Assembly: GCF_900100305.1 (NCBI RefSeq)
Contig: NZ_FNEY01000003.1
Location: 62,001 to 126,000 of the forward strand
Direction of reading: 5' to 3'
Length of the DNA stretch: 64,000 nucleotides
Source of the DNA: Paracidovorax citrulli
GTDB lineage: Bacteria > Pseudomonadota > Gammaproteobacteria > Burkholderiales > Burkholderiaceae_C
The translations under genes and the position numbers were made by a program. Below are positions 24,957 through 32,787 of the stretch, one piece after another; position 1 is the stretch's first letter, and each line of letters begins with the position of its first letter. The notes under the pieces were generated by a model that did not search any database, was not told where the DNA came from, and was given only the letters and a program-made list of their open reading frames with translations.

Positions 24957-26194
24957 GCGCGCACGCCCTCCTCTCGCCATCCAGCGCCGCGCGCTGGATG
25001 GCCTGCCCCGGCAGCGTCGCCGCGTGCGAGGGCCTGCCGGACAAGAGCAGCGAGTTCGCCGATGAAGGGACGGCGGCCCACGAGCTGGCCGCCCTCTGCC
25101 TGGTGGAAGGCGGCACGGCCGCCGACCGCATCGGGCTCAAGATCCCTGCGGGCCGCGACGGGCGTGTGTTCACGGTGGACGTGGACATGGCCACCCACGT
25201 GCAGGCCTACGTGGACTATGTGCGCGCCCTGGTGCAGAGCACGGGCGGCGAGTTGCTGGTGGAACAGCGCCTCTCGATCGAGCACATCACCGGCGAGCCC
25301 GGCGCGCGCGGCACGGCGGACGCCGTGATCCTCGCCGACGGCGAGCTGATCGTCGCGGATCTGAAGTTCGGCCGCGGCGTGCCGGTGGATGCCGACAACA
25401 ACCCGCAGCTGCAGATCTACGCGCTCGCCGCGCTCCACGAGTTCGCGGCGTTGGGAGACTTCCAGGCCGTGCGCCTGGTGATCCACCAGCCCCGGCTGGG
25501 CTCGGTCAGCGAGTGGGCGCAGCCGGTGGCGGACCTGGAGCAGTTCGGCCAGGCCGCCTGGAACGCTGCGGCGGACACCCGCGCGGCTGACGCGCCGCGC
25601 GTGCCCGGCGAGAAGCAGTGCAAGTTCTGCCGGGCGAAGGCCACCTGCCCCGCCCTCGCCGCGCGCGTACAGCAAGAGGTGGGCGCGGACTTCGACGTGA
25701 TCGCCATCAGCTCCCAGGCCCAGGTCGTGGCGCCGGTGAAGACCAGCGCCGCCGACGACCTCGCGCGGGCCCTTGCGGCTGCTGACCTCATCGAGGCGTG
25801 GCTGAAGGCAGTGCGCGCGGAGGTGGAGACGCGGCTGCTGGCCGGCGTGCCGGTGCCCGGCTGGAAGCTGGTGCAGGGCAAGCGCGGCAACCGCCGCTGG
25901 ACCTCCGAAGAGGAGGCCGAGGCCGTGCTGAAGGCCATGCGCGTGAAGCACGACCAGATGTACGACTACAGCCTGATCAGCCCCACCACGGCGGAGAAGC
26001 TGGCAAAGGGCAACTTCATCGGGCCGCGTCAGTGGCCGAAGGTGGCCGCCCTGATCACCCAGGCCGAGGGCAAGCCCAGCGTGGCGCCCGAGTCCGACAA
26101 GCGCCCGGCGCTGGTGCTGAGCGCCGTCGCCGACGACTTCGATCCCGTCGCCACCACACCCTCACAGGAAGAGGCCGTGAGCGACCTCGTTTGA
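24953..26194 (+). CDS. DUF2800 PD-(D/E)XK nuclease
   Basis: A 413-residue protein of the phage DUF2800 family, related to YqaJ/Cas4-type exonucleases. SPSSAARWMACPGSVA begins the domain, followed by FADEGTAAHELAALCL. The PD-(D/E)XK core is GTADAVI then LIVADLKFG, with Gln in NPQLQIYALAAL. A late cluster CKFCRAKATCPAL suggests an iron-sulphur or zinc site. It pairs with the ssDNA-binding gene downstream, as in many phages, and probably acts in recombination or replication repair. Confidence 0.88.
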   Translation: MSAHALLSPSSAARWMACPGSVAACEGLPDKSSEFADEGTAAHELAALCLVEGGTAADRIGLKIPAGRDGRVFTVDVDMATHVQAYVDYVRALVQSTGGELLVEQRLSIEHITGEPGARGTADAVILADGELIVADLKFGRGVPVDADNNPQLQIYALAALHEFAALGDFQAVRLVIHQPRLGSVSEWAQPVADLEQFGQAAWNAAADTRAADAPRVPGEKQCKFCRAKATCPALAARVQQEVGADFDVIAISSQAQVVAPVKTSAADDLARALAAADLIEAWLKAVRAEVETRLLAGVPVPGWKLVQGKRGNRRWTSEEEAEAVLKAMRVKHDQMYDYSLISPTTAEKLAKGNFIGPRQWPKVAALITQAEGKPSVAPESDKRPALVLSAVADDFDPVATTPSQEEAVSDLV

Positions 26195-26218
26195 CCCACC
26201 ACCCACTGAAAGACCATC

Positions 26219-26767
26219 ATGAAATTGAAGCTGACCAACGTGCGACTCGCCTTCCCCGCCCTCTTCGAGGCCAAGACCGTGAACGGCGAGGGCAAGCCCG
26301 CGTTCAGCGCGGCGCTGCTGATCGACCCGGCCGACCCGCAGGTGAAGACCATCAACACCGCCATCGAGGCGTGCGCGAAGGAAAAGTGGGGCGCCAAGGC
26401 GGAGGTGATGCTCAAGCAGCTGCGCGCGGCCGACAAGGTGTGCCTGCACGACGGCGACATGAAGGCAAGCTACGAAGGCTTCCCCGGCAACCTGTTCGTG
26501 AGCGCGCGCAACCCCGTTCGGCCCACGGTGCTCGACTCCGACAAGACGCCGCTGGTGGCCGCCGACGGCAAGCCCTACGCCGGCTGCTACGTGAACGTGG
26601 TGCTCGACCTCTGGGCCCAGGACAACAACTTCGGCAAGCGCATCAACGCCACGCTGAGCGGCGTGCAGTTCGTCCGCGACGGCGACAGCTTCACCGGTGG
26701 CGGTGCCGCGAGCGAGGACGAGTTCGACGACGTGAGCAGCGGCGCCACGGCCGACGACCTCGCGTGA
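26219..26767 (+). CDS. Phage ssDNA-binding protein (DUF2815)
   Basis: A 182-residue protein starting MKLKLTNVRLAFPALFEAKT, the usual DUF2815/Enc34 opening. An OB-fold core with FSAALLIDPAD and VNVVLDLWAQDNNFGKRINA follows. The C-terminal tail is acidic (SEDEFDDV, then TADDLA), like other SSBs that recruit partners. It should coat single-stranded phage DNA and work with the upstream nuclease and downstream helicase and polymerase. Confidence 0.88.
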   Translation: MKLKLTNVRLAFPALFEAKTVNGEGKPAFSAALLIDPADPQVKTINTAIEACAKEKWGAKAEVMLKQLRAADKVCLHDGDMKASYEGFPGNLFVSARNPVRPTVLDSDKTPLVAADGKPYAGCYVNVVLDLWAQDNNFGKRINATLSGVQFVRDGDSFTGGGAASEDEFDDVSSGATADDLA

Positions 26768-26773
26768 TCCGCA

Positions 26774-26793
26774 CCTCGGGCCGCGGCCCGAGG
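26774..26793. repeat. 20-bp perfect palindrome, copy 1
   Basis: CCTCGGGCCGCGGCCCGAGG, starting seven bases after the SSB stop codon. An identical copy lies at 27342-27361 after the next gene. Both are preceded by CGCA. Confidence 0.95.
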
Positions 26794-26820
26794 TCCTTCG
26801 AAAAGCCAAGGAGAGAACCC

Positions 26821-27333
26821 GTGAAGCTGACCAACACCATCCGCGATGCCTTCGTCCGTGCAGCCATGAACGACGTGCCGAAGATCGACTTCGAAGAGGA
26901 GTATCGCAAGGTCATGACCGCCGATGCGGTGGCGCAGTTACCGCCGGCCGTGCGGAAGCTGTGGAACGACAAGGCCCTTCGCGACTATGTGCACACGGAC
27001 TGGGCTGGCTCGCGCTACGGCCGCGGATTCAGCGCCCGTGTGCCTGGGCGCAGCGACCACAAACCGTCCGAAGAAGCGATTCGCAAGGGCGCAGAGCTGT
27101 ACAAGAAGCACGAGGAGCAGAACGAACGGCACAGTGCATTGCGCGCCGACCTCAGGGCCGCGGCGTATGGCGCCACCACGCGTAAGCAGCTGGCCGAGAT
27201 GCTGCCCGAGTTCGTGAAGTATCTCCCTGCGGATGAAGCAGCGGCGAACCGGAGCGTTCCTGTCGTCGCCAACATCGTGGCCGACTTCGTGAAGGCGGGT
27301 TGGCCGAAGGGTGGCGCGAAAGCTGCAGCGTGA
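26821..27333 (+). CDS. Nmad5-like (nucleotide modification associated) protein
   Basis: A 170-residue protein with a GTG start after GGAGAGAACCC. KLTNTIRDAFVRAAMNDVPK and LPPAVRKLWNDKALRDYVHT fit what I recall of the Nmad5 family, named for association with DNA-modification genes in phages. The C-terminal half is basic and helical (RKQLAEMLPEFVKYL). The family's biochemical role is not established. Here it lies between the SSB and an SNF2-type helicase, flanked on both sides by the same 20-bp palindrome. Confidence 0.7.
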   Translation: MKLTNTIRDAFVRAAMNDVPKIDFEEEYRKVMTADAVAQLPPAVRKLWNDKALRDYVHTDWAGSRYGRGFSARVPGRSDHKPSEEAIRKGAELYKKHEEQNERHSALRADLRAAAYGATTRKQLAEMLPEFVKYLPADEAAANRSVPVVANIVADFVKAGWPKGGAKAAA

Positions 27334-27341
27334 CGATCGCA

Positions 27342-27361
27342 CCTCGGGCCGCGGCCCGAGG
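27342..27361. repeat. 20-bp perfect palindrome, copy 2
   Basis: Identical to the 26774-26793 copy. Twelve bases later a GGCCCGC-CGGGC-GCGGGCC hairpin follows (27373-27391), so two strong structures stand between the Nmad5-like and helicase genes. Confidence 0.95.
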
Positions 27362-27412
27362 GTGTTTCGACAGGCCCGCCGGGCGCGGGCCGGTCAAAGC
27401 ACAGGAGCAAAA

Positions 27413-28774
27413 ATGTCCACGTACCACGAGTTTCTCGGCCGCAAGGCCCGCCGCGATCCGGCAACCGGGCTGCGGGAAGACCTGGAGCTGCCGCCCCAAC
27501 TGTTCCCCTTCCAGCGCGACATCGTGCGGTGGGCCCTGCGCCGCGGGCGCGCTGCCATCTTCGCGCAGACGGGCCTGGGCAAGTCGTTCATGCAGCTGGC
27601 CTGGGGCCAGGGCGTGCACCGCGCGACCGGCGGCAATGTGCTGCTGCTCACGCCGTTGGCCGTCGCAGCGCAGATGGTGCGCGAGGCCGGCAAGTTCGGC
27701 CTGCCGGCCAAGCAGTGCGCCACGCAGGCCGAGGTGGAGCCGGGCGTCACCGTCACCAACTACGCCAAGCTGCACCACTTCGACATGTCGCAATTCACGG
27801 GGGTGATCCTCGACGAGAGCAGCATCCTGAAGGCGTTCGACGGCAAGACCCGCACCGCGCTGATCGAGGCGTGCAAGGACGTTCCCTACCGCCTATGTGC
27901 CACGGCGACGCCCGCGCCCAACGACTTCACCGAGCTGGGAAATCACGCCGAGTTCCTGGGGGTCATGAGCGTGACCGGCATGCAGGCCACGTTCTTCACC
28001 CATGACGGCGGCGACACGTCGAAGTGGCGGCTGAAGGGCCACGCGGAGGACGCCTTCTGGAGCTGGATGTGCTCGTGGTCGGTGCTGCTGCGGCGGCCTT
28101 CCGATTTGGGCTACGCCGACGGCGGTTATGCACTGCCACCACTGCGCCAGCACGAGCACATCGTGCCGGTCGAAGGCGTTGCGGCCGCAACACTGGGCGA
28201 GCGACTCGCCGCACGGCGCGACAGCATCGCGCAACGCGTGGCGCTGGCCGTCGCGAGGACACCTGCCGAGGGGCACTTCGTTTGGTGGTGCAACCTGAAC
28301 GCCGAGAGCGAGGCCCTTGCGGCCGCAATCCCTGGAGCTGTAGAGGTGCGCGGATCGGACAAGGAAGACGAGAAGGAGCGCAAGCTCAAGGATTTCTCGG
28401 AAGGTCGCATCCGGGTGCTGGTCACGAAGCCCAGCATCGCCGGGTTCGGCATGAATTGGCAGCACTGTGCGGCCACGGGTTTCGTGGGCCTGAACGACAG
28501 CTTCGAGCAGGTCTACCAGGCCGTGCGCCGCTTCTGGCGCTTCGGCCAGGCCCAGCCTGTGGACGTGACCTTCATCGCAGCATCCACCGAGGGCGCGGTC
28601 CTGGAAAACCTGAAGCGCAAGGAAGCCGACGCCGAGCGGATGGGTGCCGCGATGGTGGCCCAGATGGCAGACCTCTCCAGCGAGCTGGTGCACGGCGCCA
28701 CCCGAGAGCAAGACGAATATGCGCCGGCGCTGCCGGTCGCCCTCCCCTACTGGCTGAAACAGGAAGCCGCATGA
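27413..28774 (+). CDS. SNF2-type DEAD-like helicase (first copy)
   Basis: A 453-residue superfamily 2 ATPase with an AGGAG ribosome site. The Q-like motif PFQRDIVRW precedes Walker A QTGLGKS (52-58). Motif II is LDESS (133-137), motif III ATATPAPND, and the C-terminal domain has VTKPSIAGFGMNWQHC and YQAVRRFWRFGQ. DESS replaces the usual DEAH box. It probably remodels or unwinds DNA during phage replication or recombination. Its stop overlaps the methyltransferase start by ATGA. Confidence 0.9.
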   Translation: MSTYHEFLGRKARRDPATGLREDLELPPQLFPFQRDIVRWALRRGRAAIFAQTGLGKSFMQLAWGQGVHRATGGNVLLLTPLAVAAQMVREAGKFGLPAKQCATQAEVEPGVTVTNYAKLHHFDMSQFTGVILDESSILKAFDGKTRTALIEACKDVPYRLCATATPAPNDFTELGNHAEFLGVMSVTGMQATFFTHDGGDTSKWRLKGHAEDAFWSWMCSWSVLLRRPSDLGYADGGYALPPLRQHEHIVPVEGVAAATLGERLAARRDSIAQRVALAVARTPAEGHFVWWCNLNAESEALAAAIPGAVEVRGSDKEDEKERKLKDFSEGRIRVLVTKPSIAGFGMNWQHCAATGFVGLNDSFEQVYQAVRRFWRFGQAQPVDVTFIAASTEGAVLENLKRKEADAERMGAAMVAQMADLSSELVHGATREQDEYAPALPVALPYWLKQEAA

Positions 28775-29829
28775 CCCCCATCAAGGCCATCGACCAGGTG
28801 CTCTGCCATGAGTACGCGATCTACCACGGCGACGCGTGCGAGCTGATCCGCGCCGTGCCCGACAACAGCGTGCATTTCGGCATCCATTCCCCGCCCTTCG
28901 AAGGGCTCTACAAGTTCACGAACAGCGACCGCGACGTGTCCAACAACGACGGGCCGTCGTTCTGGGAGCACTACCAGTTCCTGATCCGCGAGCTGCACCG
29001 GGTGACCCGGCCGGGCCGGCTGCACAGCGTGCACGTCATGCAGCTGCCCGCCACGAAGACGCGCGAGGGATACATCGGCATGCGGGACTTCCGTGGAGAC
29101 GTGGTGCGCGCGTACCAGGCCGCCGGGTGGGTGATGCATAGCGAGGTGTGCATCTGGAAGGACCCCGTCGTCGCGCAGCAGCGCACGAAGAGCATCCGCC
29201 TCCTCCACAAGCAGCTGACCAAGGACAGCACCATCAGCGGCCAGGGTTTGGCCGACTACGTGGTGACCTTCCGCAAGCTCGGCGACAACGAAGTGGCCGT
29301 GGCCGGCTTGCTCGAGCACTACGCCGGGGACGCTGTGGACGTGTCGCGCGCCGCCTACGAAAGGCACGCGGAGGTGTTGCGCGCCGAGGGGAAGCAGCCG
29401 TGGCCGTTTCCGCAGTGGGTTTCGATCATGACCTGGCAGCGCTACGCGTCGCCGGTCTGGACCGACATCCGGCAAAGCCGCACGCTGCAGTACCGCAGCG
29501 CGCGCGACGAGAAGGACGAGCAGCACATCAGTCCGCTGCAGCTCGACGTGATCGAACGCTGCGTGGATCTGTGGAGCAATCCGGGCGAGACGGTGCTGAC
29601 GCCCTTCATGGGCATCGGTTCGGAGGTGTACGTGGCCGTCGAAAAGGGCCGGCGGGGGATCGGTTTCGAACTGAAGGCCAGCTACTGGCGCCAGTCGGTG
29701 CTGAACATGCAGCACCTGCAGGACCGCCTGCTTGCTGAACTGCTCGGCGAGGAACCGCCAGCGACCCCGAAGCGCAAACAGCGGCCCGCCACCGCCACAT
29801 CCACAGCACGCGAAGAGGAACTGGCATGA
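28771..29829 (+). CDS. DNA methyltransferase (N4-C or N6-A type)
   Basis: A 352-residue amino-methyltransferase. The catalytic motif IV is SPPF (40-43) near the N-terminus and the SAM-binding motif I TPFMGIGSE lies near residue 277, the beta-type order. Ser at the first position of motif IV is more usual for N4-cytosine enzymes, so m4C is likelier than m6A. No restriction nuclease is adjacent, so it looks like an orphan phage enzyme that protects DNA or marks its own genome. It overlaps both neighbours by ATGA. Confidence 0.88.
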   Translation: MTPIKAIDQVLCHEYAIYHGDACELIRAVPDNSVHFGIHSPPFEGLYKFTNSDRDVSNNDGPSFWEHYQFLIRELHRVTRPGRLHSVHVMQLPATKTREGYIGMRDFRGDVVRAYQAAGWVMHSEVCIWKDPVVAQQRTKSIRLLHKQLTKDSTISGQGLADYVVTFRKLGDNEVAVAGLLEHYAGDAVDVSRAAYERHAEVLRAEGKQPWPFPQWVSIMTWQRYASPVWTDIRQSRTLQYRSARDEKDEQHISPLQLDVIERCVDLWSNPGETVLTPFMGIGSEVYVAVEKGRRGIGFELKASYWRQSVLNMQHLQDRLLAELLGEEPPATPKRKQRPATATSTAREEELA

Positions 29830-31892
29830 AACTCTGGCTTGACCTCGAAACCTATTGCGAAGTGCCGATCACCCACGGCACGCACGTCTATGCCGCGGCC
29901 GCCGAGGTGATGCTCTTCGCCTGGGCGGTGGACGACGGCCCGGTGCGCGTGTGGGATTGCACCGCCGACCCGCTGCCGCCGGGCGACCTGACAGCGGCGA
30001 TCGAACGGGCCGACGAGGTCTGGGCGCATAACAGCCACTTCGACCGCACGGTGCTGGGCCATGCCCTGGCCCCGCTGTGCCCGGCGCGCGAGCGCTGGCG
30101 CGACACCATGGTGCAGGCGCTGGTGCACGGGCTGCCGGGCGCCCTGGGCGCGCTGTGCGAGGTGCTGCAGGTGCCCGTGGACCAGGCCAAGGACAAGGCC
30201 GGCAAGCAGCTGATCCAGCTCTTTTGCAAGCCGCGGCCGAAAACCAGCAAGCTGCGCCGCGCGACGCGCGAGACGCACCCGGCCGAGTGGGCGCGGTTCG
30301 TCGAGTACGCAGCCCTCGACATCGAGGCCATGCGCGTCGTGCACGCCCGGCTGCCGGTCTGGAACTACCGCGGCGCCGAGCTGGCGCTGTGGCACCTGGA
30401 CCAGCAGATCAACGACCGCGGCGTGGCTATCGACACCGAGCTGGTGCAGGCGGCCATCGCCTCGGTCGAGGACGCCCAGAAGACGCTCGCGGCGCGCACG
30501 CAGGCCATCACCCAGGGCCAGGTGGAGAGCACCACGAAGCGCGACAAGCTGCTGGCGTTCGTGCTGCAGGAGCACGGCGTGGACCTGCCGGACACGCAGC
30601 AGGCGACGCTCGAGCGGCACATGGCCGACCCCGACCTGCCGCCCACCCTGCGCGCGCTGCTGGGAATCCGGCTGCAGGCCAGCAGCTCCAGCACGGCCAA
30701 ATACAAGACGCTCGCCAAGGGCACCAGCGCCGACGGCCGCCTGCGCGGCACGCTGCAATTCTCGGGTGCGAGCCGCACCCGACGCTGGGCGGGGCGGCTC
30801 TTCCAGCCGCAGAACCTGCCGCGACCGGTGCTGGATCAGGACGACATTGACCTGGGCATCGAGGCGATGAAGGCACGATGCGCGGACCTCACCTACACCA
30901 ACGTCATGGAGATGGCGAGCTCGGCGATCCGCGGCACGATCGTGGCGCCGCGCGGGCGCAAGCTGGTGGTGGCCGACCTCTCGAACATCGAGGGGCGCGA
31001 TCAGGCGTGGCTCGCGGGCGAGCAGTGGAAGCTGAAGGCGTTCCGCGACTTCGACGCAGGCACCGGGCCCGACCTCTACAAGCTGGCCTACGGCAAGTCC
31101 TTCGGCGTGAAGCCTGAGGACGTCACCAAGGACCAGCGGCAGATCGGGAAGGTGCAGGAGCTGGCCCTGGGCTACGAGGGTGGCGTGGGCGCGTTCGTGA
31201 CCTTCGCCGCGGCCTACGGGATTGACCTGGAGGCCCTGGCGAAGCAGGCATCGCGCGCCATCCCCGCGGAGACGATGGGGCAGGCCCACATCATGCTGCA
31301 GTGGCACCGCGACCAAGGACGCAACCCGCCGCACGACCTGGGCCTGAGCGATCTGGCGTGGCTGGTGTGCGAGTCGTTCAAGCTCGGGTGGCGCAGCGCT
31401 CACAAGGCCATTGCGGGCTTCTGGGCGACGCTGCAGAACGGCGCCATCCAGGCGATCGAATGGCCCGAGCAAACCGTGCGCGTCGGCATGTTGAAGGCGC
31501 GCCGCGACGGCAACTGGCTGCGCATCGGCCTGCCCTCGGGCAGCGTGATGTGCTACCCGTCACCGCAGGTGGTGGGCGGCAAGCTGAGCTACATGGGCAA
31601 CAACCAGTACAGCCGGAAGTGGTCGCGCCTGAGCACGTACGGCGGCAAGCTCTTCGAGAACGTGTGCCAAAGCGTGGCGCGCGATGTTATGGCCCACAAC
31701 ATGCCGCTGATCGAGGCCGCGGGCTACTCGATCGTGCTCACGGTGCACGACGAAGTGATCACCGAGGCGCCCGACACGTCCGACTACAGCGCCGAGCACC
31801 TGGCCAGCCTGCTGGCCGCCAACCCGCCGTGGGCCCCGGACATGCCGCTGGCGGCCGCGGGGTTCGAAACCGACAGGTACAAAAAGGATTGA
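29826..31892 (+). CDS. Phage DNA polymerase, family A
   Basis: A 688-residue polymerase. The N-terminal 3'-5' exonuclease-like domain begins WLDLETYCE with WAHNSHFDRTVL and YAALDIEAM. The polymerase domain has motif A VVADLSNIEGRDQAWLAG, motif B RQIGKVQELALGYEGGVGAF and motif C LTVHDEV. It is the main replicative polymerase of the phage and works with the primase-helicase and SSB. The start ATG overlaps the methyltransferase stop. Confidence 0.95.
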   Translation: MKLWLDLETYCEVPITHGTHVYAAAAEVMLFAWAVDDGPVRVWDCTADPLPPGDLTAAIERADEVWAHNSHFDRTVLGHALAPLCPARERWRDTMVQALVHGLPGALGALCEVLQVPVDQAKDKAGKQLIQLFCKPRPKTSKLRRATRETHPAEWARFVEYAALDIEAMRVVHARLPVWNYRGAELALWHLDQQINDRGVAIDTELVQAAIASVEDAQKTLAARTQAITQGQVESTTKRDKLLAFVLQEHGVDLPDTQQATLERHMADPDLPPTLRALLGIRLQASSSSTAKYKTLAKGTSADGRLRGTLQFSGASRTRRWAGRLFQPQNLPRPVLDQDDIDLGIEAMKARCADLTYTNVMEMASSAIRGTIVAPRGRKLVVADLSNIEGRDQAWLAGEQWKLKAFRDFDAGTGPDLYKLAYGKSFGVKPEDVTKDQRQIGKVQELALGYEGGVGAFVTFAAAYGIDLEALAKQASRAIPAETMGQAHIMLQWHRDQGRNPPHDLGLSDLAWLVCESFKLGWRSAHKAIAGFWATLQNGAIQAIEWPEQTVRVGMLKARRDGNWLRIGLPSGSVMCYPSPQVVGGKLSYMGNNQYSRKWSRLSTYGGKLFENVCQSVARDVMAHNMPLIEAAGYSIVLTVHDEVITEAPDTSDYSAEHLASLLAANPPWAPDMPLAAAGFETDRYKKD

Positions 31893-31895
31893 TCG

Positions 31896-32315
31896 ATGGC
31901 CCGACGCACTACCAGATTTTCAGCACCGCAAATCAAGGCGATGGAAGCCTTCAGCCACGAGATGGGCGCGCGATTTCCCGGCCTCACTGGCGGCGAGATT
32001 CTGGACCTCGCCGCAGGGGCGCAACCGACCGAAAAACCGAAGCGTGAGAGCGAAGTGGAAGCCGCCCTCGTCAAGCGGGTGGAGGCCGCTGGCGGCCTGG
32101 CCTGGAAATTCACCAGCCCCGGCCGGCGCGGCGTGCCCGACCGCGTGGTGATGCTCCCCGGCCGTGCGCCCGAATTCGTAGAGCTCAAGCGTAAGGGCCA
32201 GCGCCCGCGCCCCGACCAACTGCGCCAGCACGAGCGCCTGCGCGCTGCCGGCGCCGTGGTGCACGTCATCGACGACGACGCCGGCATCGACCGGCTCCTG
32301 GAGAAACGATCATGA
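31896..32315 (+). CDS. VRR-NUC domain nuclease
   Basis: A 139-residue protein. The core is ESEVEAALVKRVEAAGGLAW, RRGVPDRVVM and FVELKRKG, giving the PD-(D/E)XK pattern GVPD...ELK of VRR-NUC nucleases. It starts three bases after the polymerase stop and overlaps the next gene. Phages often place this nuclease beside an SNF2-type helicase, as here, where the pair may process recombination intermediates. Confidence 0.9.
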   Translation: MARRTTRFSAPQIKAMEAFSHEMGARFPGLTGGEILDLAAGAQPTEKPKRESEVEAALVKRVEAAGGLAWKFTSPGRRGVPDRVVMLPGRAPEFVELKRKGQRPRPDQLRQHERLRAAGAVVHVIDDDAGIDRLLEKRS

Positions 32316-32569
32316 TCCGAGACAACCGCCCGCTGCAGGCAGACATCCGCGAGTGGCTGCGCCAGCAACCCGACGGCGCCACCGTTGCGGAGGTGGTGAA
32401 CATCACCGGGCGCGACCGCGTGACCGTGGCCCGAGCCCTGGAGGCGATGGCCGACGCCTGCGTGGACCGCTGGGCGCCCTGCTCCGGCCCGAGCCGGTTC
32501 GAGCGCGTGTGGTGCATTGCGCCGGTCCCGGAGGACTGCCCGCGACCCGATACCGAGGTGGCAGCGTGA
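32312..32569 (+). CDS. Winged-helix-like hypothetical protein
   Basis: An 85-residue protein starting MIRDNRPLQADIREWLRQQP. Residues about 20-50 (GATVAEVVNITGRDRVTVAR) look like a helix-turn-helix of the MarR/LexA-N type used for DNA binding. The C-terminus has two Cys and an aromatic patch. It overlaps both neighbours (ATGA and GTGA), so it is part of the replication operon. Specific role unknown. Confidence 0.7.
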   Translation: MIRDNRPLQADIREWLRQQPDGATVAEVVNITGRDRVTVARALEAMADACVDRWAPCSGPSRFERVWCIAPVPEDCPRPDTEVAA

Positions 32570-32787
32570 TTCCCGTTTACAAAATGCCGCTCTGCGACTG
32601 CACCAACCACAGCGCCTCTTGCCAAGGGCGCCAGCCCGGCCGCGCCTGTCAGGCGAGCGACAAGTGGTGGGATCCGCCGTGCGACCACGGCGAATGCCCA
32701 GGCATGTTCCACCCTGAATGCTGCGGCACAAGCGCCGCGCAGAGCAGCAGCAGCAGCAGCAGCAGCAGCGAGGACTGCGACGAATGA
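32566..32787 (+). CDS. Cysteine-rich protein with poly-serine tract
   Basis: A 73-residue frame with a GTG start overlapping the previous stop (GTGA). Nine cysteines, with patterns CDC, CDHGEC and PECC, suggest a zinc or disulphide-stabilised domain. A run of nine serines encoded by (AGC)9 follows, then EDCDE. The stop overlaps the second helicase start by ATGA. No family recognised. The triplet repeat could vary in length without breaking the frame. Confidence 0.65.
   Translation: MIPVYKMPLCDCTNHSASCQGRQPGRACQASDKWWDPPCDHGECPGMFHPECCGTSAAQSSSSSSSSSEDCDE
32743..32769 (+). repeat. (AGC)9 triplet repeat
   Basis: Nine perfect AGC units encode serines in the Cys-rich frame. In the frame of the following helicase, upstream of its start, the same bases read as glutamines. 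Such a tract is unusual for phage DNA of this composition. Confidence 0.95.

Noticed and set aside
32743-32769. Possible CRISPR-like or tandem repeat array
   Set aside because: It is a simple AGC triplet tract within a coding frame; no spaced repeats of CRISPR size occur anywhere in the window.
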